A stretch of DNA of 64,000 nt from Isoetes taiwanensis (Eukaryota; Streptophyta; Lycopodiopsida; Isoetales; Isoetaceae), in the NCBI GenBank assembly GCA_021234155.1, contig JAJEKV010000041.1:11792689-11856688 (forward strand), given 5' to 3'. Position numbers and translations under genes: made by a program. Positions 45,376 through 56,934 of this stretch are shown piece after piece. The notes under the pieces are model-generated. The model was not told the DNA's origin. It ran no database searches and saw only the letters and a list, made by a program, of their open reading frames with translations. Position 1 is the stretch's first letter. Every line of letters starts with the position of its first letter.

Positions 45376-45383
45376 GTGCATGC

Positions 45384-45699
45384 CCTGTAATGCCTAGTAG
45401 CAGTGACCCATGGCAAGGATGCGTGGCGTGGTACGTAAAGGAAGTTGTTCAACGATGTTGCTTAAATTTAAAATTTAAAAATTACAGCATAAATGAGAAA
45501 AAATAATTTGCGTTAATATGAATACTTAATTTTAAAAAATGAATTTACCCAAACAAATATAAGATTATTACTACAAATCTAAATTAATCATTGAAAAGAT
45601 CTAAAGAAAAGCACATTTATTATAAGTAATTCAGAAAATTAGAATTAAGTATCAAAAATTTCAATCATAAAAATCATAAATTAATCAAAATAAATTACA
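45384..45699. other. AT-rich flank after the LINE
   Basis: The first about 90 bp continue the interrupted GTCGTT cluster. The rest is AT-rich with nothing recognised. Confidence 0.4.
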
Positions 45700-46660
45700 C
45701 TTATAGCACATGCCCACAAGTGTTTAGGTTCATTCCAGTGGGGATGTAATGAATTTGCAGTTTGTTTTTTACTTTTACTACAACGATTGGAAGTACATGC
45801 AAGAAACGATGGAGATGAACCTTGTTCTTGTAGACCTTCTTCCAGCAACTGGCTGACATCATGTCTAGCCACCAATGTCCAGCCTTATGTTCAGATCAAG
45901 TAACAGCAACTATGTAGTGGAACTAGTTTTGCTTCTCTATAATCATTTATCTTCATTCTAGCAGTCCTAATGCTTCTATTCAAACCTCTAGTCAAGATCA
46001 ACTAGGGGAAGCAATCTCCACATTAGCAAGGATATTTGGGTTACATCCCATTGGGGATGTGATAAATTTGCAATTTGTTTTCCACTTTGACTACAACGAT
46101 TGTAAGTACATGCAAGAAAAGTTCAATGAAGATTAATTGTGTCCTTGTAAACCTTCTTCCAGCAACCGACTGACGTCATGTCTAGCCAGGAGTGTCCAGC
46201 CTTACGCTCCAGTCAGGTAATAACAATTATGTAGAGTTGAATGCTTCTCTATAATCATTTATCTTCGTTCTAGTAGTCCTAATGCATCTATTCTCAATTC
46301 AATCTAAGACTAAGTCTGACATTGGTCAAGGTCAACTAGAGAAAGCAATCTCTATAATAGTAAGATGTGCGGGTTGCATCCCAGTGGGGATATAATGAAT
46401 TTGAAATTCGTTTTCCGCTTTGACTAAAATGATTTGAAAGTACATGCAAGAAAAGTTCGATGGAGATGAACCTTCTTTTATAGACCTTCTTCCAGCAACT
46501 GAATGACATTATGTTTTTGCTATCAGTATCCAGCCTTACGCTCAGGTAATAATAGAATGCTTCTTTATAATCATTTATCTTCATTCTAGCAGTCCTAATA
46601 TTTCTATTCTCAATTCAATCTGCAACCAAGTCTAATGTCTAGTCAAGGTCAACTATAAGT
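45700..46660. repeat. tandem repeat, about 320-bp unit, three copies
   Basis: CC-(A/T)TGGGGAT-T-ATGAATTTG-like anchors lie at about 45736, 46048 and 46380. AGACCTTCTTCCAGCAACTG (modified in unit 2) and ATAATCATTTATCTTC recur once per unit. Units differ by roughly a tenth and carry small deletions. No coding frame is conserved. Confidence 0.8.
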
Positions 46661-46689
46661 AGAACGATCACAAACAACACCTAGCTGCT

Positions 46690-49500
46690 GCAAAGGTGGT
46701 TCTTGATTTCTAATTGCCACTGCAGTAGGAGGATAGATCTAAACTCCACTCCGCCAGTTCCCATTGTTTTGCATTTTCAATTCTCGGCTATGTCCCAAGT
46801 GCAAAAGACCAAAGCGCGGCCCCTAAAACCTAAACCCTTCAAGAACCTAGCAACTCACAGGGTTTACATTTCGGAAGCAAAAACATGGTCGTTTCTATGG
46901 ATAACTTGGTATACTATCTCTAAACACGCATGCACAGCCATGGCAACTGAAGAAACAGAGTTCGGATCTATTGGCCATCCAGAACAATCCGAAACAAGAC
47001 ATTGTTATTGCAAAGGCGACTCTTGACTTCTAATCGCCACAGTGGGAGGAGGATAGATCCAAATTCCACTCCATCAGTTTTCATACTTTTGTTTCCAACT
47101 GCAGCTTCTCGCCGATGTCCCAAGTGCAAAAGACCAAACCTCGATCTCAAAATATAAACCCTTTAAGAACCTAGCAACTCATAAGGTTTACATTTCGGAG
47201 GCCAGATCCGAGTTGGATTTGAGAGGGACCTTGCACTATGTTATGACGTAGAGAGGGGTGTTGAGCTAAAAGATGAGCTCCAAAGAAGGGAGGCAGCTTG
47301 CCGCAAAAGTCCTCTCTTGAAGGTCCTAGTGACATTCAGGCTACTCTCCCTCTTTGAAACTATGATTTGGCTCTGCCAATGGACTCAACACGCTGACAAC
47401 CCTAGGGAACAAATTTGATGCCAGGAAATCACCCCTTCTACTCGTCAAACTAGCTCATGTCCAGCACACTCGTAGTCAATTGGCCTAGCACGTGGCTGCT
47501 GAATAATGCCATGTAGGGTATAAGTATTTCTTTCTTGGTAGCTAGGGTAATTTCTCCATTCTGCATGACATGTGAAGACAAATTGCCATTCCGGAGCCAT
47601 TGTAATGCCCAAACGACAAAACAGTTGGGTTTCTACAGGGTCGCCCTCAGGACGCTTCAAGGTTTGATAAGTTTCTCCAGACCAATCTTGGTATTTTTGG
47701 GACCTACTCAAACCAGGATCCTTGAACGCGAGACTCAACGATCAGATAGGGAAACCAATCTCTGGGAGAGTGGGTATTATCCCCCTTCCTCCTCTGGGAG
47801 GAGCATTGCCAAGAAAGGCTGTCTAAGAAGTTTTTTGGGGTCACATCCTGGGATTTCGACTCTCCCTCTGGTGAGGCAGCCTTGCAAAGTCCTGGCCTTG
47901 TTTGGCTTGGGGAAGGATGCCAGCTTGGCTGCCTAACAACAAACTATCCAGACCATTCTAATGCTAACTCTTTAATGTAAACCTTATTCGTAACTTCTGA
48001 AAATTGGTCTATACATTGAAGATTACTTAAAAAGCCATCTGACAAAAAATTGGTTTTTTTTTTCATACTATGCATTAATTACGAATTTATGAAGCATAAA
48101 TGTAAGAAAATGCATAATTAAAAAATTATGCATCAAAAAGCGTAAAATGCCAACAGGTGGTGCAACATGACAGTGCAAGCACAAGAAAAAGTTGCACCAT
48201 AAGATGCATTTGGGACGTGGTCTTTTTCATGGATAACTCGGTGCATCATCTCTAAGCATGCATGCACAGCCATGTCAACTAAAGAAATGGAGTTCGGATC
48301 TATATTGGAATCCAGAATAATCCCAAACAACACCTTGCTACTGCAAAGGCGGCTCGTGATTTCTAATTGCCATAGCGGGAGGAGGATAGATTCAAACTCC
48401 ATTCCATCAGTTTTCGTCGCTTTATGTTCTCGACTGTAGCTTCTCGCCCATGTCCCAAGGGCAAAAGACTAAAGCTCGGCCCCCAAAATGTAAACCCTTC
48501 AAGAACCTAGCAACTCACAGGGTTTATATTTTAGAGGCCAAAACGTGGTTCCCTTCATAGATGTTTCGGTGTATCATCTCTAAACATGCATATACAGCCA
48601 TGGCAACTGAAGAAACAGAGTTCGGAACTATTGGCCATACAGATTGATCCCGAATAACACCTTATTAGTGCAAAGTCAGTTCCATTTCATCAGTTCCCAT
48701 TGCTTCCATTTACAATTGCAGCTTCTCGCCTATGTCCCAAGTGCAAAAGACCAAAACTCGGCCTCCAAAATGTAAATCCTTCAAGAACCTAGCAACTCAC
48801 ATGATTTACGTTTTGGAGGCCATTTCCTAGTCAGATTTGAGGGGGACCTCACTGTGTCATGACGTAGAGGGAGGGTGTTGATGCCAGAAGACAGATCCTT
48901 AAAACCTCCCAGAAGTAGCTTGCCCCAAAAGTCCTCTCCCCAAGGTCCTGATGACGTTCGGGGTACTCCTGCTCTGCCAAGAGACTTAGAACGTCGACAT
49001 ACCCTGGGAACAAACTTTCATGACCAGAAGACCATTGCTTCTCCAAAATTCGCCAAACTAGCTCATCTCCAATACACTCGTAGTCTATTAGCCTAGAAGA
49101 TGGTTGTTGAATACTGCCATGCAGGGCGTAAGTATTTCTTTCTTTGTTAAGTTGACCTTACAACTTGGTACCTAGGGTAATTTTCCCATTCTGGATGACA
49201 TGGTAAAGTTGAATCGCCATTCCAGTTCCTCTGTAATGCTCGAACAAGAAAACACTTGGGTTTCTACATGGTCGCCCTCAGAACGCTTTGAAGTTTGATA
49301 AGTTCCCCCAGACCGATCTTTGTATTTTTTGGAGCAGGGTCATTGAACTCAAGATTCAATGGTCAAATAGGGGAACCAAGCTCCGAGAGGGTGGGCACTA
49401 GCTCTCTCCCCTCCCCCTCCCACCTCCCCCCTTCGTTCCCACCTTCCCTGGAGAAGCGCTGCTAGGAAAGGCTGCCTTGGGAAGTTTTTTTGCCCTAACA
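46690..49500 (-). repeat. array B: inverted, older copies of the 1.1-kb unit
   Basis: On the minus strand this matches the unit of array A. Shared are TGGCGGTTAGAAGTCAAG-like words (plus CTTGACTTCTAATCGCCACA at about 47025), GTGCAAAAGACCAAA (about 46800, 47127 and 48744; GGGCAAAAGACTAAA at 48460), TGTTTTGTCGTTTGGGCATT (about 47608-47627) and CATTAATTACGAATTTA (about 48074). One nearly full unit and one partial unit are present, with the 300-bp part around the AAAAGACC word repeated locally. It is more diverged than array A. Confidence 0.8.
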
Positions 49501-49632
49501 ATATGTACAAGTGCACCTGGAGGCATTCAATGAGGTTCTCCCCAGTAGACCATGGACCATCACATTGTGGTACAAGAAACTAACAAGGCAACATATGATA
49601 TATTACTAAAAACTAAAAGAGCAAATGAGGCA

Positions 49633-49987
49633 GCTGCTTGGATCATCTGGTCCATCTGGAAGAGACGAAATCTTCTCATCTTCAAGGGACAGCTCTTTTC
49701 AGATACGCAAGTGCTTAGCAATGTCCGTACTCGCATTGTGAAGGCGTACAAGTGTTCTTCCTTAAAAGATGACATCAAAAGTGTCATTTGGGAGTAATAT
49801 CTTCAGATTCACACCTACTCATAGCAAACAGTTGTGCTCATGGTGATCTGTGTTCTCTGCTTTTCTATGTTATGTATGTGGTGGGTAGTGCTGCTCTAGT
49901 GGATATCTTCTCCACTGGGTTTTGAGTCCCCCATGTACTCTTTGTATTCTTTTGAGTAATAAAGGTCCACGTTCATCAAAAAAAAAA
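49633..49987 (+). mobile_element. short 5'-truncated LINE with 18-bp target-site duplication
   Basis: The insert begins AAAWIIWSIWKRRNLLIFKG in translation, the end of a LINE ORF2 after the zf-RVT domain. It stops at about 49796 and ends GAGTAATAAAGG...ATC, then a run of A (49978-49987). The 18-bp sequence AAAAGAGCAAATGAGGCA occurs at 49615-49632 and again at 49984-50001. Only the last about 350 bp of the element were inserted. Confidence 0.9.
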
Positions 49988-50001
49988 GAGCAAATGAGGC
50001 A

Positions 50002-52619
50002 AACCATGACAATGGGACAGAATGTCAGAACATGAAGGCTAAAGGGACTAAATGGACCAAACAGAGTAAAAAAATGAACAAACACGACCAAAGGAACTGG
50101 TAGAATATCAAGACAAAATGAAACAAATAAATCAAATGGGACCAATGAAATAAAGAAAGCTACGGTGGAAAGGTTAAAGCATTGGAATGTGGGCTGAACT
50201 AACATGGCGTGGACAAGATAATAATGAGCTCAAATAAAGCGAAGCAAAAATGCAGGAATAATGTAACAAAGGCGACAAAGAAACAAATGGAGCAACTGAG
50301 ACTATAAGGCTTATGGAAACACTGGATCCCATGGTGCAGCGTACAATCATCAAAGGCAATTAGGGCAAAATGAGAAATGAAAAAATGGAGCTAACAAGAG
50401 CATATGAACCACAATACAAAAAAGGGCAATAACGCAGGAGACAAAGTAAAAACTGTGACAACCAGAACAAAGAAAACAAAGGAATAATCATCGGCAAGTT
50501 AGAAAGACAAGACATCACTACGACACTAAGAGAACAAAGAAGACACTAAAATAAATTAAAAGCGTTATAGCACTAATGATGGAGGGATAACAACAAAGGA
50601 TCCAATGGGAGATGATGGGAACAACAAAGAAATTATCAAAAAAAGAAATAAAAATTCAAAACATATTGGCAAGTTCATGAATAACATGTAAATCATCAAA
50701 TTATATAGCACCATCAAGTTCGAAGGCAATTAGGGCAAAATGAGAAATGAAAAAATGGAATTAACAAGAGCAGATGAACCGCAATACAAGAAAGGGCAAC
50801 AACACAGGAGACAAAGTAAAAAATATGACAATCAGAACAAAAGAAAACAAAGGAATAATCATCAGCAAGTTAGAAGGACAAGACAACACTACGACACTAA
50901 AAGAACTAAAATAAATTAAAAATATTATAGCATTAATGATGGAAATAACATATAGACCATCAAATTATATAGCACAAATCCTATAACACACCAAAACAAA
51001 AAGTTTTATACAAAACATAGTCAGATAAAATCCTCTCTTTAATATTTTCATAAAAGCTTACTGCACTACAATGATACATGACAAAGAACATGAGCTAGAC
51101 AGAAAGTATGATTTGCTGCCCCATCATGTTTTAACCCTACCAAATCTGCCCTAAAATTTGTTGTTTTGATCCAAAAAACTTAACCAAATATGAGCATATC
51201 ATATATCATCAGAAAGACCCCGAAGAGAGCCTTCTAATTCAATTAAAAACATGCAAAACAGAGTCTGGATTCAAAAGTTACGATAAAACCATGTTACCAT
51301 CAAATTTGCACTTGCAATCTGGATTGAAAAGTACAAAAAGCAGGTATCTATCTTGATAATTTGGATCAAATCACATGCCAATGGAAATTTCTCTACATAA
51401 GCTTCCCAACGAGCCCAGGACTATCTAAATCTGACCTTTATAGCTCAAGTTATCAGCGCAAAAACAATCGACATTATCTCTCCAGTGCTTCTCTTCTTTA
51501 TCTATTTTTAGTGATTTAGATATTACATTCAATGATTTGGTAAAAAAGAACCTCCCATAAAAATCTTATTTCTGATTAAAACTTTTTTTTTTCCAAAAAA
51601 AAATTGTAAAAAGCATTAAACATAAAAACATAATGGGATAGAACAAACAACTAAAAAGATGACATGGAATGAACAAAATAATGCACGTGAGTAATGAAAT
51701 AACTAGATGCTAAGAGCTAACTAAAAAATTGGCTAGAAACTAGAATTTATGAATCACAAATAAAGAGACGAACTAAAAAGACTAAACCTAAACAGAGAAA
51801 AATGGAAACTAGGTGGAACCACCCCATAGACTGAAAACGAAATGAAGCAACAAGAAAAGTCGAACATAAATAAGACCAGGGCTAACAAAGCAAAACAAGC
51901 CAACCACAACAAGATAAAAGCAAAATGAGTTTAAAGAACCAAAATAAAAGAAAAGACCAAAACATAAACCGAATGAAACAAGTGGTATAACTAGAATAAA
52001 ACAAAAAATATATGCAAAAGAACAAATAAGAAATGAGCAAATACATCATAAACACAAGTGACAAATAAAACAAGGACATAAAACACGTCAGAATAAGTAG
52101 ATAAGAGTAAACAGATTAAAATCAAAATAATGGATCAAGTGGGAGTAGTAGGACAAAAAGAACTAATGGTACAAAGCGCTAGAGTGGATGAACAAATGTA
52201 ACTAGATAACTCAAAAGCATATGAAGCGATCGGAATAAAGACATTGAATGACCTAAGAAGGAGCCACCTAGAGAAAAAGGACAAATGATATCAAGGGGAT
52301 GCAGAGAAACTGGACTGAGCGGAGCAACTAGCATAATGCCACCAAAGGGGATAAAGGGACCAATATGGGGCAGAGTGAAAAACGACAATGTAATCAGACA
52401 AGTTGAGCAATTGGAACAAAGAGATCCAAGGACTTTAAGAGGAACCACCTAGAAAAAAGACAATTGGTGCAAAGTTGACGCACAGGACTAGACTGAGTAG
52501 AGTAAAGAGGGGTCAACATGAGGCGCAGTGGCAAACGACATAAAGGCACTAAATATCAAGTGAAGCAAAAGACTAAACTGAGCAAATGTGCGGCATGATA
52601 AATAGAAAAAGAACGCATC
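50002..52619. other. A-rich, T-poor non-coding tract
   Basis: About 2.6 kb rich in A and in GACAAA/GGACAA/AACAAA words, with no gene. It contains a direct duplication (50352-50590 and 50722-50955, offset about 370 bp) sharing GAAATGAAAAAATGGA and GGAATAATCATC-GCAAGTTAG. The frames on the minus strand are low-complexity by-products. Confidence 0.6.
50352..50955. repeat. direct duplication, about 230-bp units
   Basis: AAGGCAATTAGGGCAAAATG starts unit 1 at about 50353 and unit 2 at about 50723. Identity looks near 90 per cent by eye, ending around the TTATAGCA-TAATGATGGA word. Confidence 0.8.
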
Positions 52620-54777
52620 CTCGTATTGTGGCACATGATCCTAGTGGAGGAATGTAGTTTTTTCAGTTTCCATGTGGTGGCCAACGTTATGGTTATTTTA
52701 GGCGTTGGTCCATGTTATCTTATTGCTATGGTGGTTGGTCCCAATGGAAATATTAAAGGGTCGAATTTGTGGAGTTTTTTGTTGGTTCGAAGGGCACGTG
52801 GTGAAACATTTGTTTTCTCTCACTGGATGAGCTTCTATAGTTGACTGTGTTTGGGTCCTTTTCTTTCCAAGTTATGCCTTTCAAAATAGTCGCATTTTTG
52901 GCTTTTTCCCTTGGTGCAAATACATGCTAAGCATTAGGATCCTATATGGCATATTGTAACTAGGTATATGCTTTCTATATTCTGTTTGATATTCAGGCTT
53001 CTATGACGTATCATCTAATACTATCTTTCGACTTGTTTTTCCTCAACTCTTGGTCGGTCCAGGTGCTTGCATGGCATAATTTTATTTGGCATATTTTCAT
53101 TGGCACTTGTAATTTTCCCCTTTTGTTCGTTTCCTTAGGAGAACGTTGTTGCATTATTTGACGTGCACATTTAGTAAATACATTAGCTAGTCGAGGTTCA
53201 GTCATACTTTCCTTTTTTGCTCCAGTTTTTAAAGCATGTTATTTGGTCTTTCTCAGGATGATATTTTATGACATCGAATTCATTCTCCCTTTATATTGTT
53301 CGCTCTTTATTGCAGATAATGATCCTTTATTCAAGATTTACAGGTTGGTCTATTCTAGCACAATGTTCTTGTTGTGTTTGCTTTCCATAGTTTCATTTAG
53401 TTCATTCAAAGCTATTTTGCACGTTATGTTCTTTGATCCGATGCTTTTGGGTCCATGGCTCCTTTATCCTTGCTCATATCTATGCTTCAACATGAAATGA
53501 TGCATTTTGATTTGTGATTATGTAATTTTTGGCAGGTCTAATTATATCACTGCATTATTTAGTGTTTACTCTTGGTTTATACTTTTTAAAGACATATTTT
53601 CGTCCATTCTTTGGTCGCCTTGGCCATCTCATTGTCATCTTACATGGGTTCGCAAAAATTTATCATTGTTTTATTTTTTCTTGTTAAGTTTCTACACCTT
53701 TACATCACTATCTATTATTTCGACCTTAAGCATATATTTTTCTTGGAGCCAAGAGACCTTTAGTTCCATTTTTTTTTTTAGTTTTATTGTACATATATCG
53801 TATCTTTGTTTATGCACCATTTTCTTATCTTTGTTTATGCGTCATTTTCTTTCTACCATAGCCAAGGTATGCATCCCTATTTGTGCTTGGAACTTTGTTG
53901 GCTAAGAGCTTGTGTCATCTTTAATTTTTATTTATGTTTGAACCTTACTTGGCCAAGATTTTGGTGCTTCTTTTGTTCCTTTAAGCCCAATAGTCAGTTT
54001 CATCTTTTGCTTAACATTGACTTTCACTTCACATTGTTCAGTTTTAGTGCCTTCAGGCTATCTGCCCGCTCGTTCTATGTGGATCCTTTTAGTTACTTTG
54101 ATGCCATTTCTCTAATTATTCCACTCAGCTTTGTGTCGCATTGTTATGTTAATGCCTTATGCCAGTTGTCTTTTTGTTTTACGTCATTCCAACTTGATAT
54201 CTTTTGTTCCATTTTCCTCTGAAGTTTTTTGGTTGTGTTGATCCATTCACCGCGTTACACACTTGCATTTTTGTCCCATGGCCTCTTGGTCTTCATGGAA
54301 GTTAAAAAATCTATTCTATCCTTTTATGTTTCATTTGATTTGCCACCCTTATTGAGAAATCTTATTTCATCTATACTTCATTTCTTGTTTTGCCATAGCC
54401 AAGTCAAGTGCTCTTGCCATCTCTTATCTTTATTTTGTTGGAACCTTAATTGGTTAAGTCCTTGCTACTTGCTCCTTGAATTCCATGGTTCAGTCTAGTC
54501 TCTTGGCCTGTTTGTGGCTTTTCTTCATTGGATCTAGGTTGGTCCTTAACCCCATTGATGCCTCTAGTGGCTTACTCAGCTTAACATTTTACATGACATT
54601 GTCACTTTCGCGTCATGTGATCCAAACCCTGATCCTGACCCTAACCTTAGCCCTAACCCTAAAGCATATAGCTGAGTCTCTACAACAGCTTGCTTCATCT
54701 CCTATTTGTAAGGCACATTACGATTATTTTCTTTTGTTCTGCTCTTATAGGTATTTCTAGCTCTTGCACGTCTTTTT
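52620..54777. other. T-rich non-coding tract
   Basis: About 2.1 kb rich in T, with words such as TTTGTTCC, CTTTTGTT and GCCATAGCCAAG. It is the compositional mirror of 50002-52619. Several open frames (53507-54760) translate to leucine/phenylalanine-rich nonsense and are not called. A short telomere-like run, CCTGACCCTAACC...CCCTAACCCTAAA, lies at about 54635-54663. Confidence 0.55.
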
Positions 54778-54860
54778 GCATCTTCTATCGACATTGACAT
54801 GGATTATTTTGCGAAGTGCATCTTCTATTAACATTGACATGGATTGTTTTCCGAAGTATT
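54778..54860. repeat. 48-bp tandem duplication
   Basis: GCATCTTCTAT-(C/A)ACATTGACATGGATT followed by TTTT-CGAAGT occurs twice in a row. Confidence 0.7.
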
Positions 54861-56934
54861 AGGAAATGGTATTTGTATGTTCCACATGCAAACAAGGAAG
54901 TTGAGCCGAATAGCATAGCATTTATCCTTCTAAGGAGATTGACATCATCTTCAACAGTCATCAATTTAGATGATGTTGCCTTGGTGTTCACCTATACGCT
55001 ACTCAAGAGTCGAGTTTTGGCAGTATTCAAAGTCTTTCTAGAAATTACCATTGGAGAAAGCCACAATCCATTTGCATGGATACAAAATATTTTTGAAGAA
55101 TGTGGCACAACGTGTTCCATCGAACTATACCCTTGTAATCAAGAAGTTAACTTATTTATCTTTGCCATTTACGTTTGTTTTCTTATTGCATCTTAATCAA
55201 CAAAGAGGAAAATGCTTCCAAACTTCTAGAACACATTAATAAGGAAGTTTTTGAGATCAGCTACGCTGGGGGATGGGCGATGGGTGTCTGAAGAGCAGAA
55301 TTTCTAGGTAGGCATTTTTACTCTAATTCTATATTTCTTTTAGATTGAACCAAGCAAGAATAGCGAGTATCTGCAGCAAGAATCAATGCGCCTAGTAATG
55401 GTTGCTTCTTCAAATGCTTTCAACTTTTCGTATTTTAAAATTTAAATGATTTGTATTTGAATGGCAATAGGGGGTGAGAAATGGATAGATGTTGAAAGGA
55501 TACAAAGGCTGGGCACCCAATCTTTAGGAAAGAGGGTGATGGTAGTCACTAGACTACAGGGGGGAGAGCTGTTTGTTGATGCAGAGGGCGATAGTGCAGG
55601 CGATTATGGATGAACTAAATGCTCTTCAAGAGGAAGTGCTTAAAAATTCAACAAGAAATACAAGACCGAGTTCTAGGATTCTAAGCATCAGCTGGAAAAG
55701 GTTGAGGCACTCAATGGGGTTAAAATGGAGGAAGACACCACGAAAAATTAGGGACTAGTAGAGTACCTGCTAAAGCTCAATCCGGAGCATCGCGCTGGAG
55801 AAGATCCTAAAGAAAGGGGAGGTCTAGAGGGCAAATTACCTGAAGAAATATTTCCTTATGCATTATCGTCAAAATCAGCAAATGAGAGAGATATTTTCCT
55901 ACTCTTGATCAATAAGACCCAATTCTCGGGAAAGAAGCTAGATTAGATGCTGGCAATATTTGAAAATTATCTGAATTACGACCTCACACTGGATGAGGTG
56001 GTTGCAATTAACAAGGTAGGGGTTATTATTAATTTCTAGGCTGGTAGCTTAATGTTTGTAACTATAAAATGATGAAATCAAGAAATTAGTAATAATATAA
56101 TGGAATATATACAGGTACATTAACTTATATAAATCTTATTTAGATGCAAGTCATCTTAAGTTGTTCTTTCATGATCAGCTAATATAAAAACACGCTGAGT
56201 AGATTCGGAGTAATCAAAACACCTCGATATAAAGGAAAATTGTCGGGAGTTAATCTGGAAGAAAGGGAATTTGAGGGTCCAACATATAGGAGCGGAATCC
56301 ATGTTTGAAATTCAAGCTTTGGCAGGAATGTAGGGAAATAAGATGATAAATAAGTAAATGACTAATAAAGAAAAATAAAAAAAATAACCAAATATGGTAT
56401 ATACACGATGGTATAACAGGTTGATACGGAATTGAAAAAATTACGGATTAAGCAGAATATGAAGTAGTTGCAATACGATATTTATGCTAGAATGTCGGCT
56501 ACGACATGTGGATAGGACATGCGACAACAAGAGGTTGAAAAGTAAGAAGAATATCTAGAGCAATTCACGCAAGGATATAAATCTGGAAGGAGCATTTAAT
56601 TTCATGGGCAGTCTATTGGCATCAATACGAGAATAGATATTATGTCTTACCACAGTTAATGCGAGGGTATAAACTCGAATAACAAGGGTGGGAGATTGAA
56701 TCGACAACTTTTAGGAGATGGAAGAATTCTCGATGATGTTGGAGAAGAGGAAAAGGATGAGAACATCGCTGATTGTAAAGCCGACAGGTGGTGGTGGATC
56801 ACGAGCAAAAGGGAAGAAGGTATTGAAAGAAATAAAGGAGATGACTAACAAGGAGAAATCTGGAGTTGAAGAAGCAAAACTGCACGAAAAGTTCGGCCCA
56901 AGTGGGAGATATGGAGGTTGCTTACTATTGTTGT
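54861..56934. other. anonymous stretch
   Basis: Plus-strand frames at 54816-55196 and around 55600-55950 (with pieces such as LKLNPEHRAGEDP and KLPEEIFPYALSS) look faintly coding but are interrupted and match no family I know. The GTTGT next to 56934 may be one target-site repeat of the chromovirus LTR. Confidence 0.35.

Noticed and set aside
45700-46660. CRISPR-like array
   Set aside because: Units are about 320 bp and diverged, in a plant genome; plain tandem duplication explains them. No repeat-spacer structure exists anywhere in the window.
49552-49797. 81-codon gene
   Set aside because: The frame crosses the junction between host sequence and a truncated LINE insertion, so it is a chance fusion.
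54635-54663. Interstitial telomere repeat
   Set aside because: Only about three CCCTAA(A)-like words with irregular spacing; too short to claim a telomeric origin.
53507-54760. Several plus frames of 89-138 codons
   Set aside because: Phe/Leu/Ser-rich text from a T-rich tract, overlapping in different frames; no family match.
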